Shown: piece after piece, positions 6,323 to 10,735 of the stretch
Numbering within the stretch: the first letter of the stretch is position 1
How the letters are laid out: every line of letters starts with the position of its first letter
Origin: an uncultured Eggerthellaceae bacterium
GTDB lineage: Bacteria; Actinomycetota; Coriobacteriia; Coriobacteriales; Eggerthellaceae
DNA: 10,735 nucleotides
Direction of reading: 5' to 3'
Assembly: GCA_910589135.1 (NCBI GenBank)
Contig: CAJUSL010000054.1
Coordinates: 1 to 10,735 of the forward strand
Made by a program: the position numbers and the translations under genes
Notes under the pieces: generated by a model
Told to the model about the DNA's origin: nothing
The model's input: the letters and a program-made list of their open reading frames with translations, nothing else
The model's database searches: none

Positions 6323-7192
6323 ATGAACCCCAACGACCCCACGACCAGCAGCGAGAACGTCTACAAGTCGGCCGGCAAGTCCGACAAGAAGGCCGGGGGC
6401 GCGCACGCCAAGGCCGCCCAGTCGGCGTACATGCAGCGCTCGTCGCGCATGCGCAAGGTGCTCATCGTGGTCATCGTGCTGCTGGTGCTGCTCTTGGCCG
6501 GCGTCGGCTACTTCGGCTTCAGCATCTTCCGGTCGGCGCAGGACGCCGCCGTGCAGCAGACGCAGGTGTCCGACGTCGAAACCATGCCCGAGGGCGATTC
6601 GGAGGCCAACGCCTCGTCGTCCACGTCGAAGAAGACCACCGTCCCCGACCTGGTGCAGCTGCTCGGCCACACGCAGGAAGAGGCGGTCGCCATGCTGCAG
6701 CACGGTGCGGAGGTGACGCGCTCCATGGAGGTCAACGAGGAGGGCAACCCGGTGCGCCTCGAGCTGCAGGTGGCGCTCGCCGACGAGCCGTCCGACTCGC
6801 GCAGCGGCACGCCCACGGTCTACCTCAGCCTGAACGAGGGCGGCGTCATCATCGAGACCGGCTACTCCGTGGCGACGTCGTCTCTGGGCTATGGGTCGGT
6901 GAGCTTCACCGACGCGGTGCAGAACGAGAACATCGTGGAGGAGACGCTGGCCGAGGCCGGCCTCACCGTCAGCTACGGCACCGCCCAGCTCCCCGAGGAC
7001 AAGATGCAGTACTCCACCTACGACTCCGACGGCACCACGCTGGTCAAGGAATACTGCTCGTTCAACGGCACCGGCATGGCCGACGGCGTCGAGCACGCCT
7101 GGGACGCCATCCTGTCGTACGACTATTCGGTCGCGAACGCCACCGACAACCTGAACGACACCATCCGCACAATCTACGTATACGTGTCGTAG
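6323..7192 (+). CDS. Single-pass membrane protein with PASTA-like extracellular region
   Basis: 289 residues from ATG 6323, preceded by AAAGGAGC that overlaps the end of the upstream gene. A charged cytoplasmic stretch of 45 residues (ends RSSRMRK) leads to one strong membrane helix (46-69). A Ser/acidic linker (75-104) follows, and the outer part starts TVPDLVQLLGHTQEEAVAML (106-125). This resembles the start of a PASTA domain (VPDLxGxxxxEAxxxL), the beta-lactam and muropeptide sensing module of PknB kinases and some penicillin-binding proteins. A second helix at 197-213 (FTDAVQNENIVEETLAEAG) followed by LTVSYG could be part of another degenerate copy. There is no kinase or transpeptidase domain. 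A role in cell-wall sensing or as a partner of the small upstream protein is inference. It ends 129 nt before the infC -10 box. Confidence 0.75.
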   Translation: MNPNDPTTSSENVYKSAGKSDKKAGGAHAKAAQSAYMQRSSRMRKVLIVVIVLLVLLLAGVGYFGFSIFRSAQDAAVQQTQVSDVETMPEGDSEANASSSTSKKTTVPDLVQLLGHTQEEAVAMLQHGAEVTRSMEVNEEGNPVRLELQVALADEPSDSRSGTPTVYLSLNEGGVIIETGYSVATSSLGYGSVSFTDAVQNENIVEETLAEAGLTVSYGTAQLPEDKMQYSTYDSDGTTLVKEYCSFNGTGMADGVEHAWDAILSYDYSVANATDNLNDTIRTIYVYVS

Positions 7193-7236
7193 GGCCGCGG
7201 GCTGCCGCATTACCGGGCGGAGCGCGTCGAGTGCGC

Positions 7237-7288
7237 CCTTGCCCGAAAGGCGATGCTTCGCCGTCGGGCGCATGCGCTTTCCGCAAGG
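7237..7288 (+). other. Large imperfect stem-loop after the PASTA-like gene
   Basis: CCTTGC (7237-7242) pairs with GCAAGG (7283-7288), and GAAAG (7245-7249) pairs with CTTTC (7277-7281), separated by a small internal loop. The enclosed part holds a GGCGA/TCGCC hairpin and a GCGCATGCGC palindrome. There is no T-run after it. It may help end transcription from upstream or protect the 3' end, but it is not a standard intrinsic terminator. Confidence 0.35.
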
Positions 7289-7299
7289 CGGCTCGCTTC

Positions 7300-7326
7300 T
7301 TGCGTCCTGCGGCCTGATGCTATAAA
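7300..7326 (+). promoter_or_regulatory. Promoter of the infC-rpmI-rplT operon
   Basis: TTGCGT (7300-7305), 15-nt spacer, then TATAAA (7321-7326) preceded by TGC, so it is an extended -10 promoter. Transcription would start near 7333 and give a leader of about 205 nt before infC. Confidence 0.6.
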
Positions 7327-7340
7327 CTGTTCGGGCTACA

Positions 7341-7427
7341 CAAGCGAATGCGCATGCATTCCACCTGTTTCGGCGCACATGGCAGCTGATGGGTTTCTCG
7401 AATAGAACGCTTGGGCGCGCATGCGCC
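7341..7427 (+). other. Folded 5' part of the infC leader
   Basis: CAAGCG (7341-7346) can pair with CGCTTG (7408-7413), closing a domain that contains the hairpin GAATGC/GCATTC (7346-7351 with 7356-7361, GCAT loop; the two stems share base 7346). A second GCAT-loop hairpin, GGCGC/GCGCC, follows at 7414-7427. These stems lie directly before the terminator and could form the sensing part of an attenuator. By-eye folding only. Confidence 0.4.
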
Positions 7428-7441
7428 TGGCCGCATCGACG

Positions 7442-7469
7442 AACCTGCGCAACTGCCGCAGGTTTTTTT
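7442..7469 (+). terminator. Intrinsic terminator in the infC leader (candidate attenuator)
   Basis: AACCTGCG (7442-7449) pairs with CGCAGGTT (7457-7464) around a 7-nt loop, and a run of seven T covers 7463-7469. It is downstream of the operon promoter and upstream of infC, so transcripts must read through it. In Bacillus subtilis the same operon is controlled by L20 through a leader terminator; a similar mechanism here is inference. Confidence 0.75.
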
Positions 7470-7503
7470 GTTCGAAGGGGGCGCCAACCCTTCGGGGGAG
7501 AGC

Positions 7504-7519
7504 AGGCGACCAATCGCCT
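7504..7519 (+). other. Hairpin just before the infC ribosome binding site
   Basis: AGGCGA pairs with TCGCCT around a CCAA loop, 3 nt upstream of the AAGGAGGT at 7523-7530. Another hairpin, CGAAGGG/CCCTTCG with an 8-nt loop, lies at 7473-7494. Together they could flank or expose the ribosome binding site and contribute to translational control. Confidence 0.45.
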
Positions 7520-7522
7520 AAG

Positions 7523-7530
7523 AAGGAGGT
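7523..7530 (+). promoter_or_regulatory. Strong Shine-Dalgarno that sets the infC AUA start
   Basis: AAGGAGGT with 7 nt to the ATA at 7538. An in-frame GTG at 7529-7531 overlaps this motif and so has no ribosome binding site of its own at usable distance. Confidence 0.75.
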
Positions 7531-7537
7531 GAGCGCA

Positions 7538-8134
7538 ATAGCCGCTCAGGAGCCAAGGCTCAACGAAGAGATTGCAATCCGGGAGTGCCGCCTGATCGAC
7601 TTCGACGGCAACCAGATGGGCGTGTTCTCGATCGAGCAGGCGCAAAGCATCGCGGACGCGGCAGGGCTCGACCTTGTCGAGATCGCTCCGAACGCCGACC
7701 CGCCGGTATGCCGCGTCATGGACTACGGCAAGTTCAAGTACGACCAGGCCATCAAGGCCAAGCAGGCGCGCAAGAACCAGACCAAGATCGAGATCAAGGA
7801 AATGAAGTTCCGCCCGAAGATCGACGTGGGCGACTACCAGACCAAGAAGAAGCACGTTCTGCGCTTCCTGTCCGCCGGCAACAAGGTGAAGATCACCATC
7901 ATGTTCCGCGGCAGGGAGATGGTCCATCCCGAGCAGGGCCTTTCCATTCTCGAGCGCCTTGCGGACGACTTGAAGGACATCGCGGCGATCGAGAACCAGC
8001 CGAAGATGGAGGGGCGCAACATGCACATGCTCATCGCGCCGCTTCCGCAGAACGCCAAGAAGAAGGAATCGAAGGGCGGCAAGGACGATGCGTCCAAGCC
8101 GGCCGACGCGCCGTCAGGCGACGACGCCGAATAG
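7538..8134 (+). CDS. infC: Translation initiation factor IF-3
   Basis: 198 residues from an apparent ATA start codon. IF3 binds the 30S subunit, blocks premature 50S joining and checks the start codon and initiator tRNA. The N domain (about 8-77) shows RLNEEIAIRECRLID, DLVEIAPNADPPVCRVMDYGKFKYDQ; a Lys-rich linker (72-85) leads to the C domain (about 86-170) with EIKEMKFRPKID and HPEQG. The last 28 residues form a Lys/Asp/Ala-rich tail absent from the shorter E. coli protein (180 residues). Homologous sequence begins right after the ATA (AAQEPRLNEEI). Non-standard starts such as AUU are known for infC and let IF3 repress its own synthesis. First gene of infC-rpmI-rplT, 16 nt before rpmI. GTG at 7529 is the alternative start (201 residues) but overlaps the Shine-Dalgarno. 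Confidence 0.96.
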   Translation: MAAQEPRLNEEIAIRECRLIDFDGNQMGVFSIEQAQSIADAAGLDLVEIAPNADPPVCRVMDYGKFKYDQAIKAKQARKNQTKIEIKEMKFRPKIDVGDYQTKKKHVLRFLSAGNKVKITIMFRGREMVHPEQGLSILERLADDLKDIAAIENQPKMEGRNMHMLIAPLPQNAKKKESKGGKDDASKPADAPSGDDAE

Positions 8135-8150
8135 CGAAAGGAACGAAAAC

Positions 8151-8348
8151 ATGCCCAAGATGAAGACGCATCGCGGCACCGCGAAGCGCTTCCGCGTCAC
8201 CGGAAGCGGCAAGATCATGCGCGCGAAGGCCTACAAGAGCCACATCATGACCAAGAAGAGCCAGAAGCGCAAGCGCGACTTCCGTCACGAGACCGAGGTT
8301 TCGCCGGCCGACTACAACGTGGTCGCCCGCAACCTGGGAATGAAATAG
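8151..8348 (+). CDS. rpmI: 50S ribosomal protein L35
   Basis: 65 residues, the normal length. MPKMKTHRGTAKRFRVTGSGK is the highly conserved N-terminus (first 20 residues here as PKMKTHRGTAKRFRVTGSG), and the rest is rich in Lys/Arg for 23S rRNA binding. ATG at 8151 follows AAAGGAA at 8137-8143. Middle gene of the classic infC-rpmI-rplT operon, 18 nt before rplT. Expression should follow the infC leader; no separate promoter or terminator is seen. Confidence 0.97.
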   Translation: MPKMKTHRGTAKRFRVTGSGKIMRAKAYKSHIMTKKSQKRKRDFRHETEVSPADYNVVARNLGMK

Positions 8349-8366
8349 TCAGGGGGATGATCAGAC

Positions 8367-8720
8367 ATGGCACGTGTGAAGCGATCCGTTAACGCAAAGA
8401 AGAAGCGCCGCAAGGTACTTGCCCGCGCAAAGGGCTACTATGGCATGAAGTCGCGTTCCTACCGGAACGCGAAGCAGCAGGTGCAGCACTCGATGCAGTA
8501 CCAGTACCGCGACCGCCGCAACAAGAAGCGCGAGTTCCGCAAGCTGTGGATCACCCGCATCAACGCCGCGGCGCGCCTGAACGGCATGTCGTACTCGAAG
8601 TTCATGAACGGCCTGTCCAAGGCCGGCGTCGAGCTTGACCGCAAGGTGCTCGCCGACATGGCCGTCGCCGACCCCGAGGCGTTCGCCGCCATCGCGGAGG
8701 TCGCCAAGGCTGCGCTGTAG
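8367..8720 (+). CDS. rplT: 50S ribosomal protein L20
   Basis: 117 residues, typical length. It starts MARVKRSVNAKKKRRKVLA and continues KGYYGMKSRSYRNAKQQ, then the globular part with WITRINAAARLNGMSYSKFM. L20 binds 23S rRNA early in large-subunit assembly, and in E. coli and B. subtilis it also represses its own operon by binding the mRNA. That makes it the likely ligand for the structured infC leader here (inference). AGGGGG at 8351-8356 serves as ribosome binding site, about 10 nt from the ATG. Last gene of the operon; a strong terminator follows after 31 nt. Confidence 0.97.
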   Translation: MARVKRSVNAKKKRRKVLARAKGYYGMKSRSYRNAKQQVQHSMQYQYRDRRNKKREFRKLWITRINAAARLNGMSYSKFMNGLSKAGVELDRKVLADMAVADPEAFAAIAEVAKAAL

Positions 8721-8751
8721 GCGCCCGACGGCATCTCGTTCCGCAGACGGG

Positions 8752-8777
8752 AAGACACCCTTCGGGGTGTCTTTTTT
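8752..8777 (+). terminator. Intrinsic terminator of the infC-rpmI-rplT operon
   Basis: AAGACACCC (8752-8760) and GGGTGTCTT (8765-8773) form a 9-bp stem closed by a TTCG tetraloop, followed by T at 8772-8777. On the opposite strand no T-run follows the stem, so it works in one direction only. Confidence 0.93.
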
Positions 8778-8812
8778 ATGGGCTGCGCCGGGGGATTGTC
8801 TTGGATGCCGCG

Positions 8813-8864
8813 CGCATCGGAGGGCGTCCGGCCTGCGTGGCGGGAGCGAGCGCCCTCCGATGCG
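8813..8864. repeat. Perfect 14-bp inverted repeat between convergent genes
   Basis: CGCATCGGAGGGCG at 8813-8826 and its exact reverse complement at 8851-8864, around a 24-nt GC-rich centre. It lies between the rplT terminator and the end of the minus-strand glycosyltransferase gene, 27 nt from that gene's stop codon. No T-run follows on either strand. It may act as a terminator or 3'-end stabiliser for the glycosyltransferase mRNA, or be a copy of a dispersed palindromic repeat. Confidence 0.7.
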
Positions 8865-8890
8865 TCGAAGGCGAACGCCCCGTCGCGGCC

Positions 8891-10234
8891 TTAGCGGATG
8901 TGGGCCGGCTTGTGCCCCCAGTAGAAGTGCATGAAATGCCGGCGGTACAGCGGGCTCAGCTCGTCGCGTTCCTCGCCGATCAGGCGGATCGTCGCCCTCG
9001 CGATGTCGAACGAGGCGTGCGGCCGGCGGATGAGGGAGGCGTTCGTGAGGATGGCCGACGTGATCTCGGGGTGGCGGCTCACCTGCGCCAGCAGCTCCAG
9101 AAGCTCGCGCGAGGTGGTCACGTGGAACGCTCCGCCCGTGGAGGTGAGCATGGTGACGTTGGCCTTCTCCTGCCCGTACGCGCGCCCCATCAGCACCATG
9201 GGCGTCTGCACGCACAGGCATTCGGTCACGGTGAGGCCCCCGGACTTGCACACGATGAGGTCGGCAGCCGCCATGAGCGCCGCCATGTCGGTCACGAAGT
9301 CGAACACGGTCACGTTGGCGAGGCCGCGCTGCTCGACCTCGCGGCGCATATGGGCGGCGTATTCCTTGTCCTTGCCTGCGACGACGACCATGTGCATGTC
9401 CTCGAAGCGGTGCAGGTAGGGCAGTATCTCGTCGATGGAGTTGCGGAAGTGCACGTAGGGCCGGGGAAGCGTGGCGCCAGCCTGGAACAGCACGACCTGC
9501 TTGTCGGCGGGAAGGCCGAACTTCCTGCGCGACTCGGCGGCGTCGTACGTCTCGCTGAACGCGGGGCTGGCCGGGATGCCGGTGACCTGCATGCGTGCCT
9601 CGGGCACCTTCCGTGCGCGCAGCGTCTCGGCCATGTGCTCGTTCGCCACGCAGAACAAGTCGGTGTATCGATGCGGCCAGAGCCCTTCGGCTTCGTAGTC
9701 GGTGGGCACGCACACGATGGGGAAGCGCGCTCCGAGCAGCATGCGGGCGCTCACGGCGACGTTGGCGGCCGTGATGTGCGTGCAGATGACGGCGTCGGGC
9801 TTCACCTGGTCGACGTATTCCACGAACTTCGGGAACATGACGCGCGCCCAGATGGTGCCGCCGCCCCAGAGCAGCCGCCCCGTCAGGATGAAGCGCCAGG
9901 TGATGTCGTAGAAGGGGCGCGTCGCGCCCGTGAACATGGAGGCGGTGTTGTCGCCGTTGAACACGATGCGGCCGAACTGCAGGATGTCGAGCACTTCGAC
10001 GTCGTAATAAGGGACGGCCTCGTGCTTTTCGCCCTTGGCGGCCGCGTCGGCAGCCTCGAGCTCGGCCTGGGCGTCAAGCATGTCGAAGGCCTTCTGGATG
10101 GCCAGCGCCGCGCTCTTGTGGCCCGACCCGACCGACGCGTGCACGACGAGCACCTTGCGCACGCTCTTCGGCGAGCTGGACAGGGCGTTGCAGGCTTCGC
10201 CGTCGGCAGTCATGTAAGTTTCTTCGAGTTTCAT
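8891..10234 (-). CDS. MGDG synthase-like glycosyltransferase (GT28, UgtP family)
   Basis: 447 residues. The N-terminal domain opens VLVVHASVGSGHKSAALAI (28-46), the GxGH(x)SAA signature of the MGDG_synth family (plant monogalactosyldiacylglycerol synthase, Bacillus UgtP). ICTHITAANVAVSA (150-163), VPTDYEAEGLWPH (176-188) and VTGIP (217-221) follow. The C-terminal GT28 domain has FQAGA (250-254), CKSGGLTVTECL (329-340) and YGQEKANV (353-360), the nucleotide-sugar binding loops. It most likely moves a sugar from a UDP-sugar to diacylglycerol or a related lipid at the inner membrane face. A loop at 55-75 is rich in Ala/Glu and Lys. The start at 10234 has only a weak ribosome binding site; Met8 (10213) is an alternative. 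It is divergent from a GT2 gene, which suggests shared envelope or glycolipid function. The exact sugar is not readable. Confidence 0.88.
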   Translation of the reverse strand: MKLEETYMTADGEACNALSSSPKSVRKVLVVHASVGSGHKSAALAIQKAFDMLDAQAELEAADAAAKGEKHEAVPYYDVEVLDILQFGRIVFNGDNTASMFTGATRPFYDITWRFILTGRLLWGGGTIWARVMFPKFVEYVDQVKPDAVICTHITAANVAVSARMLLGARFPIVCVPTDYEAEGLWPHRYTDLFCVANEHMAETLRARKVPEARMQVTGIPASPAFSETYDAAESRRKFGLPADKQVVLFQAGATLPRPYVHFRNSIDEILPYLHRFEDMHMVVVAGKDKEYAAHMRREVEQRGLANVTVFDFVTDMAALMAAADLIVCKSGGLTVTECLCVQTPMVLMGRAYGQEKANVTMLTSTGGAFHVTTSRELLELLAQVSRHPEITSAILTNASLIRRPHASFDIARATIRLIGEERDELSPLYRRHFMHFYWGHKPAHIR

Positions 10235-10306
10235 GTGTTGAACCGTATCCTATTATATAGAATGTATGGGGTGCAACCGCACCTGCCGAATCGAAAGAAA
10301 ACGCAT
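10235..10306. promoter_or_regulatory. AT-rich divergent promoter spacer
   Basis: 72 nt between two divergent starts, markedly more AT-rich than its surroundings. On the minus strand TATAAT lies at 10257-10252, with TTGCAC at 10276-10271 as a possible -35, but the 13-nt spacer is too short to be convincing. That -10 would leave a leader of only about 10 nt for the minus-strand gene. The same TATTATATAG stretch could serve the plus strand, but no good -35 is seen there. Confidence 0.4.
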
Positions 10307-10735
10307 ATGCTGTACGCCGCGAACAAATACGACATGGAGGCGGAGCAGGCGCACGTCGCCGCTGCATGCAGCGGCAAGGGCGTGGCGGTGCTGATCCCCT
10401 GCTACAACGAGGCCGTCACCATCGGGAAGGTGGTCGACGACTTCCGCGAGGCGCTTCCCGAGGCGGACGTCTACGTCTACGACAACAACTCCTCCGACGA
10501 CACCGCGCGCATCGCCTTCGAGCACGGCGCGTTCGTGCGCACCGAGCCACGGCAGGGCAAGGGCTACGTCGTGAGGCAGATGTTCCGCGACATCGACGCC
10601 GACTACTACCTGATGGTCGACGGCGACGACACCTATCCCGCCAGCGCGGCAGCCGACCTCATCAAGCCGCTCGCCATGAACGACGCCGACATGACGGTGG
10701 GCGACCGCCTGTCCAACGGCAGCTACGGCGAGGAG
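10307..10735 (+). CDS. Family 2 glycosyltransferase, DPM1/GtrB-like, N-terminal part (3' end outside window)
   Basis: The first 143 residues are in the window and the frame stays open to the end. IPCYNEAVTIG (30-40) is the nucleotide-sugar binding strand, VYDNNSSDDT (57-66) the next GT2 block, GKGYVVR (84-90) the usual GKG(x)(x)xR element, and DGDDTYP (105-111) the metal-binding DxD region. MTVGDRLSNGSYG (129-141) fits the family's G-x-R loop. Such enzymes usually move a sugar from a nucleotide donor to a polyprenyl phosphate for use outside the cell. The start is uncertain. ATG 10307 follows GAAAGAAAA; ATG 10334 and ATG 10262 are also in frame, and conserved sequence starts only near residue 26. 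It is divergent from the MGDG-synthase-like gene. Confidence 0.88.
   Translation, partial: MLYAANKYDMEAEQAHVAAACSGKGVAVLIPCYNEAVTIGKVVDDFREALPEADVYVYDNNSSDDTARIAFEHGAFVRTEPRQGKGYVVRQMFRDIDADYYLMVDGDDTYPASAAADLIKPLAMNDADMTVGDRLSNGSYGEE

Larger units (their letters stand above)
7193..7537 (+). other. 345-bp intergenic region: end of the membrane module and infC leader
   Basis: Contains, in order, a large imperfect stem-loop (7237-7288), the infC promoter (7300-7326), a structured leader with an intrinsic terminator (7442-7469), two more hairpins (7473-7494 and 7504-7519) and the infC Shine-Dalgarno (7523-7530). No convincing small gene is present. Confidence 0.7.

Noticed and set aside
2545..6342. 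A 1265-codon open frame on the minus strand, antisense to the M16C gene and beyond
   Set aside because: It mirrors the codon bias of the true plus-strand genes in GC-rich DNA. Its product is a His/Arg/Val/Gly-rich chain with no recognisable domain, and it would span two gene boundaries and the palindromic promoter.
7529..7531. GTG as the infC start codon
   Set aside because: It overlaps the Shine-Dalgarno itself; no other ribosome binding site lies at a proper distance, and homology begins after the ATA at 7538. It remains the fallback if AUA is disproved.
6224..8026. 600-codon minus-strand open frame opposite the PASTA-like gene and infC
   Set aside because: Shadow frame that crosses the infC promoter and terminator, with no domain signal.
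1..10735. Search for CRISPR arrays, tRNAs, rRNA, insertion sequences and defence genes
   Set aside because: No regularly spaced repeats, no tRNA T-loop with acceptor stem, no transposase or integrase motifs, and no known defence domains were seen.

Overview
GC-rich bacterial chromosome, most likely from a high-GC actinobacterium of the class Coriobacteriia (an Eggerthella/Slackia/Gordonibacter-type gut organism). This is inferred from the codon use, the infC-rpmI-rplT block, the M16C peptidase and the style of the lipoprotein and membrane proteins; no 16S rRNA or other decisive marker is present. The window looks like ordinary core chromosome. I see no phage genes, transposase, CRISPR array, tRNA or rRNA.

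Layout. (1) 1-531: C-terminal end of a processive family 2 glycosyltransferase (+), convergent with (2) a ComF-type phosphoribosyltransferase (593-1333, -). (3) 1334-1742: about 400 bases without a protein gene, holding an extended -10 promoter near 1440 and a run of strong hairpins. This is a long leader or a structured non-coding RNA in front of (4) a TTG-initiated lipoprotein of the solute-binding protein family (1743-2741) and (5) a 1031-residue M16C metallopeptidase (2758-5853), 16 nt apart. (6) 5871-5885: a TATAAT box inside a perfect inverted repeat starts a two-gene membrane module: a small tail-anchored-like protein (5932-6312) and a single-pass protein with a PASTA-like external part (6323-7192). 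(7) 7193-7537: structured leader with promoter, intrinsic terminator and further hairpins, followed by the translation operon infC (apparent AUA start), rpmI and rplT, closed by a strong terminator at 8752-8777. (8) 8813-8864: a perfect 14-bp inverted repeat. (9) A divergent pair of glycosyltransferases: an MGDG-synthase-like GT28 enzyme (8891-10234, -) and the N-terminal part of a DPM1/GtrB-like GT2 enzyme (10307 to the window end, +), separated by a 72-nt AT-rich spacer.

The best-supported functional unit is the infC-rpmI-rplT operon. Its leader carries a terminator where an attenuator would lie, and infC seems to start at AUA, the kind of non-standard start that IF3 itself discriminates against. 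Three glycosyltransferases at the two ends point to envelope glycan or glycolipid synthesis. The least explained parts are the structured RNA region at about 1455-1742, which lies beside comF as the known raiA RNA motif often does, and the two-gene membrane module at 5932-7192. I found no clear evidence of a wholly new defence or mobile system.
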